From contig DATNBU010000044.1 in the NCBI GenBank assembly GCA_035571835.1, forward strand, positions 62,001-126,000: DNA of 64,000 nucleotides, read 5' to 3'. Made by a program: the position numbers and the translations under genes. The notes beneath the pieces are model-generated. The model did not search any database, was not told the DNA's origin, and worked only from the letters and a program-made list of their open reading frames with translations. The DNA is from Candidatus Limnocylindrales bacterium (GTDB lineage Bacteria; Desulfobacterota; Binatia; UBA1149; CAITLU01). Of this stretch, positions 52,840-63,110 are shown one piece after another. The stretch's first letter is position 1. Each line of letters begins with the position of its first letter.

Positions 52840-53229
52840 TCAGTTATCGTCCGCGACGCAGTCCACTTCGAGCTCTACCAGCCACTCGGCGTTGATGAAG
52901 CCGACAACCTGAACGAACGTATTGGCGGGCTTGATCGACGAGAACACCTCGCCGTGGGCGCGCGCAGCCTCCTCCCATCTCGAAATGTCCGTCAGCATCA
53001 CGCGAGTTCGAACGACGCTGTCCAGCGTGAGCCCGGCATCGGCGATGGCCTGAGAGACAATCTCGAGACATCGCCTGGTCTGACCATACATGTCGCCGAC
53101 AGCGGCGACCCCGCCGTCGGGCGCAATAGGTGCAGTCCCGGCGACCGCTACGACGTTGCCCACGCGCACGGCCCGCGAGAAGCCGATACGGGATTCAAAA
53201 GGTGATCCGGAAGAAACCAGTTTCCGCAT
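52840..53229 (-). CDS. Rid family protein (non-RidA type)
   Basis: 129 aa. YER057c/RidA-like fold: VGNVVAVAGTAPIAPDGG, DMYGQTRRCLEIVSQAIADAGLTLDSVVRTRVMLTDISRWEEAARAHGEVFSS, ANTFVQVVGFINAEWLVELEVDCVA. In RidA the Arg of the PARS motif binds the imine substrate; here the matching site is Asn (ANTF), so deaminase activity is unlikely and it belongs to another Rid subgroup. It may bind small ligands or act in a degradation pathway. The next gene downstream is on the opposite side of an 80-bp gap. Confidence 0.85.
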   Translation of the reverse strand: MRKLVSSGSPFESRIGFSRAVRVGNVVAVAGTAPIAPDGGVAAVGDMYGQTRRCLEIVSQAIADAGLTLDSVVRTRVMLTDISRWEEAARAHGEVFSSIKPANTFVQVVGFINAEWLVELEVDCVADDN

Positions 53230-53234
53230 GTCTG

Positions 53235-53651
53235 TTATTCCGGCAGGCCCTGAAGCTGGTCATTGAACGTGATGGTCGCGAGAAACCAGACGTCGTGAGG
53301 CTTGTAGAACCAGAATTTCAATACGAGGGGATGCTGCTCCAGCCTCAGGATGTACGTCAGTGAAACGACCGAAGTGCCGAACGGCTTCTCTTGGATGAGC
53401 TCGGAATCGAGGATCTTGCCGTATACGGGCAGTGCTGCCTCGGTCTGCCGCTTGAGTGCATCGACGGCCTGCGGTTTCTGCGCGGGAATGCTCGATCCCT
53501 GGAAGAGCAGGTCGAACGCCGGCCCCGTGCCTTTGTCGGAGAGCGCCTTGAAGAACTGCTCGGCGCGCTGCCGGGGAAGCATCGGCTCATCGGCAGATGC
53601 GGCAGAGATCGAGAAGGCGACGAGAACCCCGGCGAGTAGTAGTTTTCGCAT
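53235..53651 (-). CDS. Small secreted hypothetical protein
   Basis: 138 aa. GGGAGG lies before the ATG at 53651. The signal peptide is MRKLLLAGVLVAFSISAASA. The mature protein has RAEQFFKALSDKGTGPAFDLLFQGSSI, AALPVYGKILDSEL and a C-terminal strand pair VVSLTYILRLEQHPLVLKFWFYKP, WFLATITFNDQLQ, suggesting a SnoaL/NTF2-like or cystatin-like fold. I do not recognise the family. It precedes the Rid gene by six bases, so the two are co-transcribed. Confidence 0.6.
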   Translation of the reverse strand: MRKLLLAGVLVAFSISAASADEPMLPRQRAEQFFKALSDKGTGPAFDLLFQGSSIPAQKPQAVDALKRQTEAALPVYGKILDSELIQEKPFGTSVVSLTYILRLEQHPLVLKFWFYKPHDVWFLATITFNDQLQGLPE

Positions 53652-53787
53652 GTTCCTCCCGACAGAAAGAGACCGAGTCATTGGCGTTCTATAGACCGGC
53701 CATACAGCACTGTTAAGCGCCTTCACTGAAATCCGTTCAAGCGCTCTGTGACGATCGCCGCACTCATTGATCGAGCACGTCCGCTCT

Positions 53788-54219
53788 TCATCGAAAGTAC
53801 GCTGTTGGCGCACGATCTCGCATTCTTTGCGCGAACCGTTCGCGTTCCTCGCGGCGAGCTCGTGCCGAAATCTGTTCAGCCCGGTATCGCTCGAGCCGGA
53901 TCTCGTCTTGTGTACGCATCGGAAGATCGTCCAGCTCGTGAGCATCGAACCAGACGAACTGGCAGCCGCGGCACAGATCGACCTCGGGTCCAGCGGTGGG
54001 AACGACATGCATGAAACCCGAACATGACGGACACCTACGGTCGGCCCTTCGCGAAGCTCCGAGCGAGCGCTGCCACATCCGCTGGACGAAATCGTGGCGT
54101 ACTGCCGTTCGAAGGTTAGCCATCGTCACCGCGCAGCCTTCGCATCGGCGACAGCGCCATACCGCGAATGGCGTGCCTTTCTCCTGGAGAAGCGGCAGAT
54201 GGCAACATGGGCAATTCAT
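53788..54219 (-). CDS. Zinc-ribbon (zf-TFIIB-type) protein
   Basis: 143 aa from the ATG at 54219; a TTG at 54234 is possible. Two zinc knuckle pairs: CPCC...CRRCEG near the N-terminus and CPSCSGFM...LCRGCQFVWFDAHEL in the middle, the pattern of zf-TFIIB proteins (C-x-x-C, then C-x-x-C-x-G-x-W-x-D-x-x-E). A basic helical tail follows. Function is unknown; such proteins are often membrane-adjacent or regulatory. Confidence 0.75.
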   Translation of the reverse strand: MNCPCCHLPLLQEKGTPFAVWRCRRCEGCAVTMANLRTAVRHDFVQRMWQRSLGASRRADRRCPSCSGFMHVVPTAGPEVDLCRGCQFVWFDAHELDDLPMRTQDEIRLERYRAEQISARARREERERFAQRMRDRAPTAYFR

Positions 54220-54307
54220 CTGGATCAAGTTCAAACACCGACGGAGTTTCTGAGTTTGTAGGCAGAGCCCATCTGTCGAACTGACAACTGTGTGTGCCCT
54301 TTGTCGG

Positions 54308-55957
<1,650 letters not shown>

Positions 55958-56126
55958 TTACTTCCTGCAGACTTTTCAAAGCAGCAGGAGAATGCGTATC
56001 CCGCACGATCACGTCCCGCGCGAATAGAAAATGCAGACGGTGGAGAGCGCGAGCAGTAAGAACTCGATCGTAGGCGCATGCTCGCGCCCTCCACCGAACC
56101 AGGGAGTTTTGTCCAGGCCCGGCGCG

Positions 56127-56651
56127 TCAGGTGGATCGTGCTGCGGCCAGCGTCGATTTGAGATAGCCGGACGATCGCGTTCGTGCCCGCAGCAGCGCGT
56201 CCAGCGACAGACGGCCTGGTCCGTTGATGAGCAGGAAAAGGCACGTGGCGAGCTGCGCGTATTCCGACCGGATCTCGTGCAGCACGGCCCACATGCCGAT
56301 CTGCGGCAGCGAAGCCGGAAGCGGTAGTGGCGATGTTCCCAGATACATCGTGATTTTCGTCGACAGCATCGCCACGATCATCTCGATGATGAACGGAACC
56401 GCAATGAGCCGGGTCACAAGCCCGGCCAGCAGAAGAACGCCGCCCACGATCTCGAGTGTCCCGACCGCCCCGGCCGTCAGCTCCGGAAACGGGAATCCGA
56501 GCTTTGTAAATCGGCCGGCTCCTTGATTGACGAAGACAAACTTGAGAATGCCTTCCCAGAGAAAAACTCCCCCGGCCATCAGCCGAAGAAGGAGAATCGA
56601 TGCCGGCCCATCGACGGGCGGCTCGCTGAGCCATTGAATCAAGCTGCGCAT
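56127..56651 (-). CDS. DoxX family membrane protein
   Basis: 174 aa from the ATG at 56651, eleven bases after a GGAGG. Four membrane segments with LLRLMAGGVFLWEGILKFVFVNQG, GFPFPELTAGAVGTLEIVGGVLLLAGLVTRLIAVPFIIEMIVAML and ATCLFLLINGPGRLSLDALL, the DoxX pattern. DoxX proteins are linked to redox or thiol stress and quinone chemistry, without a fixed reaction. The divergent ECF sigma factor lies 105 bp away and may control it. Confidence 0.88.
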   Translation of the reverse strand: MRSLIQWLSEPPVDGPASILLLRLMAGGVFLWEGILKFVFVNQGAGRFTKLGFPFPELTAGAVGTLEIVGGVLLLAGLVTRLIAVPFIIEMIVAMLSTKITMYLGTSPLPLPASLPQIGMWAVLHEIRSEYAQLATCLFLLINGPGRLSLDALLRARTRSSGYLKSTLAAARST

Positions 56652-56756
56652 GGTTTTCGTACCTCCGTGTCGATGAGACCGAAGACTTGTCGAAAACATT
56701 CCCGGGAATAATCGACGCTCGCCGCCGGTCTACCCGAATCAGGGACTTCTCCAGTC

Positions 56757-57257
56757 ATGGCGGAACGTGAGATCGAGACGACACTGCTGCCGCACCTGGA
56801 CTCGGCCTACAATCTTGCGCGCTGGCTGTCCCGGAGCGAAGACGATGCGAAAGACATCACCCAGGAAGCGTTCGCGCGGGCGCTGCGGTTCTTTCCCTCG
56901 CTCAAAGGCAGCGCCAAACCATGGCTCCTCAGCATCGTTCGCAACACGTTCTACACGTCGATCGAGCAAAACCGACGCACGCAGCATGAGCCGTTCGACG
57001 AAGAACAGCATGGCGCGGCGGATGACGCCCTGGGACCTGAGTTGCTGTCGATGCGCAATGCCGACGTCGTGCGCATGCGCAGCGCGGTCGAAGCGCTTCC
57101 GGCTGAATATCGCGAAGCCATCGTCCTGCGCGAGCTCGAGGGTTTTTCCTATGCCGAGATTGCCGAGATCACCGGAGTGCCGATCGGCACTGTGATGTCA
57201 CGCATTTCTCGCGCGCGCGCGAAGGCCGAAACACTCTTGCGAAGAGGTGGCAAGTGA
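56757..57257 (+). CDS. ECF-type RNA polymerase sigma factor
   Basis: 166 aa. Region 2: YNLARWLSRSEDDAKDITQEAFARALRFFPSLKGSAKPWLLSIVRNTFYT. Region 4: LPAEYREAIVLRELEGFSYAEIAEITGVPIGTVMSRISRARAKAETLL, with a complete recognition helix. The DDA in the loop and the short linker are normal for group IV factors. The stop overlaps the GTG of the next gene (GTGA), a putative anti-sigma factor. It is divergent from DoxX, a likely target. It is a second pair, distinct from the one at 7 kb. Confidence 0.92.
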   Translation: MAEREIETTLLPHLDSAYNLARWLSRSEDDAKDITQEAFARALRFFPSLKGSAKPWLLSIVRNTFYTSIEQNRRTQHEPFDEEQHGAADDALGPELLSMRNADVVRMRSAVEALPAEYREAIVLRELEGFSYAEIAEITGVPIGTVMSRISRARAKAETLLRRGGK

Positions 57258-57865
57258 CACCACAGGAGAAAGAAGCATTCTCGTACGCGGCTCCTGCGGA
57301 TCTGCGGGCATGCATCACGGGCGAATTGCGCAAGGCGGATCTTTCCGCCACGGAGTCGGTCCGGCCGTCTTCGCGCTTTTTCTATGTCGCCCTCGGTCTT
57401 GCGTGGGCCGCGTCCCTCGTCTTCGTCGCAGGTCTGTCCTCTCTCCAGTCCGTGGCAGATCCGGTCATGCAGCAGGTCGTCTCCAGCCACGTGCGCTCGA
57501 TGATGGCCGAGCACCTGACGGACGTCGATTCGTCGGACCGGCACACCGTCAAGCCGTGGTTTGGCGGCAAGCTGGATTTCTCGCCACAAGTCGAAGATCT
57601 CTCGGCCGAAGGTTTTCCGCTCGTCGGCGGCAGGCTCGACTATGTTGCGTCGAGGCCGGTCGCGGCACTCGTCTACCGGCGGCAGCAGCACACGATCAAT
57701 CTGTTCATCTGGCCGTCGAGCGGCGCAGCGACGAGGCCGCGGCTGCACATGCAGCAGGGCTACCAGGTCTTCGACTGGTCGAAGGATGGGATGCAGTACT
57801 GGCTGATCTCGGACCTGAACGCATCCGAGCTGCAGATGATGGCCGAGCGGCTTCGCGGGCAGTAA
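57254..57865 (+). CDS. Single-pass membrane anti-sigma factor candidate
   Basis: 203 aa from the GTG at 57254, which overlaps the sigma gene stop. A short N-terminal cytoplasmic helix (about 40 residues) precedes one membrane segment (FFYVALGLAWAASLVFVAGL). The extracytoplasmic part has a KPWFGGKLDFSPQVEDL, DYVASRPVAALVYRRQQHTINLFIWP fold of the kind seen in RsiW-like anti-sigma sensors, ending with a DWSKDGMQYWLISDLNASEL strand pair. The zinc HxxxCxxC motif is not present. The role is inferred from position and topology. Confidence 0.75.
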   Translation: MTPQEKEAFSYAAPADLRACITGELRKADLSATESVRPSSRFFYVALGLAWAASLVFVAGLSSLQSVADPVMQQVVSSHVRSMMAEHLTDVDSSDRHTVKPWFGGKLDFSPQVEDLSAEGFPLVGGRLDYVASRPVAALVYRRQQHTINLFIWPSSGAATRPRLHMQQGYQVFDWSKDGMQYWLISDLNASELQMMAERLRGQ

Positions 57866-57898
57866 CTCGCGCGCGAAGGCTTCCGCGAGTAACGCGAC

Positions 57899-58591
57899 TT
57901 ATCTGCGAAGGGCGGATACGCCGATTCCGACGCCGACGAACTCGACCGCAGCCATCAGTCCAGCGGTTGCCCGGAATACATCCTGGCCGTCGCCCGCCGG
58001 CAGATGATGAACGTGATCGGGAGAGATGAGGATGTAGTGGTGGTAGACGCCGAAGAGGAGTGCCCCGAACATCGAGATCGCGAGAAGCATGTAGCCGCTT
58101 CTTGCAAACCGCGTAAAGACAGCCACTGCGGAAATGACCGGGGCGGTAACGATCACGGAGTACGCGAAGACGATCTGCCACGGTGCAAGGTCGACGCCGA
58201 GGCTGCGGTGCGCCCAGTCGTGGGCGAGGAGGATCGCGGCGTGCAGGACCACGATCGCGACAGCGGCTGTTCGCATGGATGGGTTCTCGTTTATCGCAAA
58301 TGGTGTGGTCAGGTTGATCCGAGCACGCTCCCTGAGCCATGTCGTCAGCTCTGTAGGTGTCGAGATGACGGCGTCGTTGGTGCTCAACGCAGGATGAATT
58401 TGATCGCGTGAGTATCCGGACGGCAGGTGGGTATCAGCGGCCACCACCCAGGAGTTACGTGGATTCTTTTCGCGTCCGTACATCAGTGACCGTGCAGGAA
58501 GTCCCACCACTCCGCCGACCGCCCCGTACGTCGCACGTTGCGAGTGTCGCTCAAGCACTTCTACGATTCGATCGATTTCTTCGACGGCCAT
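57899..58591 (-). CDS. In-frame fusion: MGMT-like small protein plus membrane protein
   Basis: 230 aa from the ATG at 58591, preceded by GAGGAAG. Residues 1-90 match a small soluble family: MAVEEIDRIVEVLERHSQRATYGAVGGVVGLPARSLMYG, NSWVVAADTHLPSGYSRDQIHPAL, TPTELTTWLRERA. After a linker of about 14 residues (INLTTPFAINENPS), residues 106-230 are a four-helix membrane protein with HDWAHRSLGVDL and HHYILISPDHVHHLP. The linker looks like former intergenic sequence, and an ATG at 58276 with a GAG upstream could start the membrane part separately. It is either a real fusion or a lost stop codon. Confidence 0.6.
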   Translation of the reverse strand: MAVEEIDRIVEVLERHSQRATYGAVGGVVGLPARSLMYGREKNPRNSWVVAADTHLPSGYSRDQIHPALSTNDAVISTPTELTTWLRERARINLTTPFAINENPSMRTAAVAIVVLHAAILLAHDWAHRSLGVDLAPWQIVFAYSVIVTAPVISAVAVFTRFARSGYMLLAISMFGALLFGVYHHYILISPDHVHHLPAGDGQDVFRATAGLMAAVEFVGVGIGVSALRR

Positions 58592-58638
58592 CGCTTCTTC
58601 CTCTACGTTACAATCGTGTCTGGCCGCGGTCGGCCTGC

Positions 58639-59655
58639 CTACCGTCCCATCGTGAGGACGACCCGAAACCGCGCCTTCCCGCTCATCATGCGATCGTAAG
58701 CGTCGGCGACGCGCTCCAGCGGATAGATCTCGTTCATCGACTGAACGCCGCATCGTTTGCTGAACGCGAGCGTATCCTGCGTGTCGATCGACGTGCCGGA
58801 ATACCAGCCCTTGACCGAGCGGCACCCCACGATCAGCGACACGGGAGAGACCTGAATCGAGTCGGCTACTCCGAGCACGAGAAGCGTTCCGTTGACGGCG
58901 ACGCCGCCCTGCGCGGCGCCGATCGCCTCGCCACTGGTTGCGGTTGCCAGAACGACTCGCGCGCCTCCGAGTTTCTGAAGCTCTGCCGCCGGATCCTGCG
59001 ACTGGCTGTCGATGTACACCGAGGCACCGAGCTTGCGCGCAAGCGGCTCCTTGTCGCTGCCGCGCGCGATGCCGACGGTATGAAAGCCCATCTTCGCCGC
59101 GTACTGAACGCCGAGGTGTCCGAGGCCGCCGAGGCCGAGCACGGCGACGACGTCGCCCGGCCGCGCGCCGCTGTTGCGTAGCGCATTGAACGTGGTGACG
59201 CCCGCACACATGAGCGGCGCCGCTTCGACCGCCGGCAAATCATCGGGCATGAGCGCTACCGCGCTTGCCGGTGCGATCATGTACTCGGCATAGCCACCGT
59301 CATACGAGACGCCTGTTGTCTGGGTGCGCACGCACGCAAAGAAGTCTCCACGACGGCACGGGTCGCAGTAGCCGCAGTAACCGCCGTTCCATCCGACGCC
59401 GACTTTCTGACCGGGCTGCCATGCGACGACGCCGTCACCAACCGCGTCGATCACTCCTGCGACCTCGTGGCCGGGAACTCTCGGGTACGAGATCCCCGGA
59501 AACAGTCCGTCCTTGGTTACCGAATCGCTGTGGCACACGCCGCAGGCTTGGACCTTGATTCGGACCGAGCCTGCGGTCGGCTGCGGAATCGGGCGTTCGA
59601 CGATCTCAAAAGCGGCCTTGGGTTGAGGTACGTGCACGACGCGCATTGTGGCCAC
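58639..59655 (-). CDS. Zinc-dependent alcohol dehydrogenase (MDR family)
   Basis: 338 aa. The catalytic zinc site is CGVCHSDSVTKDG (Cys and following residues) with GHEVAGVIDAVGDGV. The structural zinc site is in the CGYCDPCRRGDFFAC loop with four Cys. The NAD loop is VLGLGGLGHLGVQYAAKMGF. This is the class with alcohol and aldehyde dehydrogenases such as AdhA. The start GTG at 59655 has GGAGG five bases upstream; ATG 59646 is an alternative. The upstream MBL gene is 50 bp away, same strand. Confidence 0.92.
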   Translation of the reverse strand: MATMRVVHVPQPKAAFEIVERPIPQPTAGSVRIKVQACGVCHSDSVTKDGLFPGISYPRVPGHEVAGVIDAVGDGVVAWQPGQKVGVGWNGGYCGYCDPCRRGDFFACVRTQTTGVSYDGGYAEYMIAPASAVALMPDDLPAVEAAPLMCAGVTTFNALRNSGARPGDVVAVLGLGGLGHLGVQYAAKMGFHTVGIARGSDKEPLARKLGASVYIDSQSQDPAAELQKLGGARVVLATATSGEAIGAAQGGVAVNGTLLVLGVADSIQVSPVSLIVGCRSVKGWYSGTSIDTQDTLAFSKRCGVQSMNEIYPLERVADAYDRMMSGKARFRVVLTMGR

Positions 59656-59705
59656 TGTTGCCTCCGAAACTCGGGATCAGAAGATGTCGGAAATCAATCT
59701 CGTCG

Positions 59706-60443
59706 TTACGGCTGTCCGCAGACGGATCTGGCGAGTTCCCGCAGCAGCGCCCCGCCATCCCCCCGCCACGCACTCCCGTGCATACACGCGAGCAGCTCCG
59801 GCGATGTCGCTGCCAGCCGCTCCAGCATCGCCTCCGTCCCGCGCGTATTCGCGAAGTAATCCAGCGCATGCCGGAACGCTTCACTCGGCCCGAGAATGTC
59901 GCCTTCGGTAACCGCGGGCTGCGTCGACCCGGGTTGCGTCAGCAGATCCCCGCAGAACAACGTGCGCGACGTCTCGTCGAACAGATGCCCGCACTCCCAC
60001 GCATGCGGAAGATGGGGAGTATCGAACCAGCGCAGCGTATGCGTGCCGATCGTGATCGTCTCGCCGTCGCATAGCGCGCGCGGCGGCCGGTCGGACATGT
60101 CGCCGACCGATGTCATCGCTGCAATCGTTCCGCACAGCGGCTCGGCACCCGGTGCCGCGGCGAGCCAGTCGTTGAGCGATCCGCATTCGTCTGCCTCGTA
60201 GTGCGAAAACGAAACGTACCGGAGCGAATCGACCAGCATCACGCTCGCGACCGCTTCGCGGATCAATGGAAACATCCGCCGCGGGCCGGAGTGATACAGC
60301 AGCGGCTCATCGTCGAGGATCAGGAACTGGTTGAACGAGAAACCGAACGGATCGCCGGGTATCGAAAGCGGCGTGTTGATGCGGAAGATGCCGTCGGCGA
60401 TCTCGACGACGTTCGTTCCCGATTCGGAGTTCGTGACGGTCAT
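59706..60443 (-). CDS. MBL-fold diiron-type protein (flavodiiron-like)
   Basis: 245 aa. A metallo-beta-lactamase fold with the FprA-type metal motif in FSHYEADECGSLNDW (HxExD, as in flavodiiron O2/NO reductases), RWFDTPHLPHAWECGHLFDE and LFCGDLLTQPG. No C-terminal flavodoxin domain is present, so it is like the stand-alone ODP proteins that bind O2 or act with a separate redox partner. GGAGG lies before the ATG at 60443. It may be co-transcribed with the alcohol dehydrogenase. Confidence 0.82.
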   Translation of the reverse strand: MTVTNSESGTNVVEIADGIFRINTPLSIPGDPFGFSFNQFLILDDEPLLYHSGPRRMFPLIREAVASVMLVDSLRYVSFSHYEADECGSLNDWLAAAPGAEPLCGTIAAMTSVGDMSDRPPRALCDGETITIGTHTLRWFDTPHLPHAWECGHLFDETSRTLFCGDLLTQPGSTQPAVTEGDILGPSEAFRHALDYFANTRGTEAMLERLAATSPELLACMHGSAWRGDGGALLRELARSVCGQP

Positions 60444-60501
60444 GGCGGCCTCCGTAGAGCGGTCGATCCGCAGACACGCGGCCGACCGGCCTTCGAAAGG
60501 C

Positions 60502-61305
60502 TTACTTCCGGACGGCGTCCGGGTCCACCGGCTCGACGGCGGCTTTCGCCACCCACGCGTCGCGGCCGTTGGCGAGCACGATGCGCGCCCAGTCGCCGCG
60601 CACTTCTGCGATCGTGACCTCTGTGCCGGCCGGCAGCGGCTCGGCGAAGCGCGCAGGTGCGTTTCGTGAATCGGCGGCGCGAGCAACCGTGTCGGGCGCC
60701 GTCAGCACACCGGCACGCTCGGTGGTCGCGAGCGTTTCCGATCCGACGAGGATCGCCCACACGACGAGCGCGAGGGCAGACAGAAAGCGCAGCGCCGCGC
60801 TTCCGGAAGCGATTGCGCCGCCGAGCATCGCGGCGCCGATGAAAAACGCAACGGCCGCACCGCCGCGTCGCTCGCCGCTCGACATCGAATGCTGCCACGC
60901 AAGAAAGCTGTCGAAGAAACTTCCCGACTCGGGCCGCGGAACCGACGGCGGCAGCAGCGTGCGAGCGTGCGCCAGATTCTGGATGGCATGATGGTTGTCG
61001 GGGTCGAGCGCGAGCGCACGTCGATACGCGAGGATCGCGGTCCCGAGATGCTCGGCCTGAAGCGCCGCCGTTCCGAGATCGGTCCAGAGCTCGGGCCCAG
61101 CGCTTCCCGACGACGTTGCGGCAGCGAACAACCGCTCCGCACGCGCGAACGCTGCCGGGCGGTCGGCAGCAGACGACGTCTCCTGCGCGGCGCGATACGC
61201 GGCCAGTGCCTGATCGAGCGTCGCATCGCCCGCGGCCGCCGAAGCAAACGCCGCAACCGACAGCGAGAGCACGATACCCGTGACGATGCGGCGGAACGCG
61301 CTCAC
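60502..61305 (-). CDS. BatE-like TPR/SH3 protein
   Basis: 267 aa. Signal peptide at residues 1-23. A TPR pair reads LWTDLGTAALQAEHLGTAILAYRRALALDPDNHHAIQNLAHARTLLP; two membrane helices follow (AVAFFIGAAMLGGAIASG, FLSALALVVWAILVG), then an SH3b-like C-terminal domain GTEVTIAEVRGDWARIVLANGRDAWVA. This matches BatE proteins of the Bacteroides/Leptospira aerotolerance locus. The GTG at 61305 overlaps the BatD-like stop (GTGA). The Bat proteins are thought to protect against oxidative or envelope stress; the mechanism is not settled. Confidence 0.8.
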   Translation of the reverse strand: MSAFRRIVTGIVLSLSVAAFASAAAGDATLDQALAAYRAAQETSSAADRPAAFARAERLFAAATSSGSAGPELWTDLGTAALQAEHLGTAILAYRRALALDPDNHHAIQNLAHARTLLPPSVPRPESGSFFDSFLAWQHSMSSGERRGGAAVAFFIGAAMLGGAIASGSAALRFLSALALVVWAILVGSETLATTERAGVLTAPDTVARAADSRNAPARFAEPLPAGTEVTIAEVRGDWARIVLANGRDAWVAKAAVEPVDPDAVRK

Positions 61306-63110
61306 GACGCCTGCTCCATCAGCGCATCGGCAACCGACACGGCCTGGTTGCGCAGCACCTCGGTGATGATCGTGTCGCCGCCTCCGGGCGCGAACGCAGC
61401 TTCGTCGAGCCCGGCGAGCACGTCGTCGAGCTCGGGCGGCCGCGCATCGCCGCGGATCGTCAGCGCGGCCATCTTGCGAAGCGCGTCGGCGATCTTCTTC
61501 GGGTTGCGGTCGAACGTGACGTGACCGCGCAGGTCACGAAGCTCGCGGCGAAGCTTTGCCTTGACCGGATCGATGCTGCGACGCCTGCGCACGAACAGGC
61601 CGGCGCCGATCGCAAGCAGTCCGAAGCCGTAGCCTCCCCATGTCACCGCAGGGGTCGCGAGCAGCGACGGCGCCGAGGAACGCAGCCTGGCAACGTCGGT
61701 TTCGATCGAGAGATCCGCGCCAGTCAGCGTAAAGGCCGGCGCGCGACCGGGCGCTGCAGGCTTGGCCGCATCCTTCTTCTCTTCGGGCGGCTTCTCGGCC
61801 GGCGCGGCGCTGACGACGTCGCCGGCGCCGACGACGTTGGCCGCACGCACCGACAGCGCGATCGGTTTCGAATGCGTGCTCTCGAACTTGCCGGTCTCCG
61901 GATTGAACCACGAGTACTCGATCGGCGGGATCTCGCGCACCGCCGGATCGATCACGCGTACGCTCACGTCGAAATGCTTGCCGGTAGCGTCCGAGATCCC
62001 GGCGACTTCGCCGTCGGGCAGGCGGAACTGTCTGGGAGAAAGTCCGGCGGCATCGAGCGGCGGCAGCGATGCGCTGTCGAGCGATCCGTCGCCGTGGATC
62101 GTAAAGGTGAGCTTCACCGGATCGCCGGTCTGCAGCACGGTGCGGTCGGCGGCCACGTCCATCGTGAAACCCTGTCCGATCGCTCCGGCGAAGCTCGCCG
62201 GACGACCGGCGGCGGGAACGTTCTGTACGTCGAGCACGATGCTGTCGCCCGAGATCCGGACCTTGCGCGCCTGCGACGGCACGCGCGATCCGAAGATGTC
62301 GCGCCGGAACGCGGTGGCCTCGTCGCAGTACAGAGTCGGCTGACCGAGATCGAAGTGCCCGGGCGCAACTGGAATCAGCGTGCGCTTGAAGCTGCGGATC
62401 ACCCACTCCCGGCCGCCCTCGCTGGTCTGCCTCACGTCGGCCGGAACTTCGGTCACGCCGCCCGGCATCTCCACGTTGATCGTGATGCGCGACTTGTCGT
62501 GCTCCTCGTCGAGGAATTGGAAGTTGGTGGTGTCGAGGAACAGCGGCACGCTCAGGCGCTCGTCGTAGAGCCGGTCGGCGAGGCCGCGCTCGGTCCACCA
62601 TTCCACGGTCACCGGCACGCGCTGTCCGACGACGATCGGACGATCGGGGAACACCACGCGGATCTTCTGGCCGCTTCCCTCGGGAACGTCGGCCACCGTG
62701 ATCACCCGCGACGCCGTCTTTGCAGTCTTTCCGTTCTGAGTGACGGTGAACGGACCGACCGAGTAGCGGCCTGCTGCCTGCGCGGTCAGCTGGTAGACGA
62801 AACCGAAACGGACCGAGCGGCTCTGGGTCACCTTGCCGTTGATGATCTGCATCATGCTCGAGATCTGCGGCCTCGCCTGCACGAACGCGAGACTCGCTCC
62901 GGGAGGCGGTTCACCGGTGACGTCGGGCGTAGGATCTTCGTCGAATCCGTCGGCGACGATCTGGATGTCGATCGGGGAGCCGGTGTAGTACGGGCCCTGC
63001 GCCATCTGCAGCTGGGCTTCCTGCGCAAAGGCTGCGCCGGCGAATGCGAGCGAACAGACGAGTGCCGCAAAGGCGCGTCCGATCGTCGTGCTCGCGATTC
63101 GCCTGGCCAT
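61302..63110 (-). CDS. BatD-like oxygen-tolerance protein
   Basis: 602 aa. A signal peptide (GRAFAALVCSLAFAGAAFA) is followed by several beta-sandwich domains with GRYSVGPFTVTQNGK, PIVVGQRVPVTVEWW, RTLIPVAPGHFDLGQPTLYCDEA and DPAVREIPPIEYSWFNPETGKFES: the BatD domain pattern. A membrane helix (about residues 510-527) with an Arg-rich cytoplasmic tail ends the protein. BatD acts with BatA/B/C. The ATG at 63110 overlaps the stop of the Gln-rich gene (TGATG); GTG 63113 is an alternative. Adjacent BatE supports the call. Confidence 0.85.
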   Translation of the reverse strand: MARRIASTTIGRAFAALVCSLAFAGAAFAQEAQLQMAQGPYYTGSPIDIQIVADGFDEDPTPDVTGEPPPGASLAFVQARPQISSMMQIINGKVTQSRSVRFGFVYQLTAQAAGRYSVGPFTVTQNGKTAKTASRVITVADVPEGSGQKIRVVFPDRPIVVGQRVPVTVEWWTERGLADRLYDERLSVPLFLDTTNFQFLDEEHDKSRITINVEMPGGVTEVPADVRQTSEGGREWVIRSFKRTLIPVAPGHFDLGQPTLYCDEATAFRRDIFGSRVPSQARKVRISGDSIVLDVQNVPAAGRPASFAGAIGQGFTMDVAADRTVLQTGDPVKLTFTIHGDGSLDSASLPPLDAAGLSPRQFRLPDGEVAGISDATGKHFDVSVRVIDPAVREIPPIEYSWFNPETGKFESTHSKPIALSVRAANVVGAGDVVSAAPAEKPPEEKKDAAKPAAPGRAPAFTLTGADLSIETDVARLRSSAPSLLATPAVTWGGYGFGLLAIGAGLFVRRRRSIDPVKAKLRRELRDLRGHVTFDRNPKKIADALRKMAALTIRGDARPPELDDVLAGLDEAAFAPGGGDTIITEVLRNQAVSVADALMEQAS

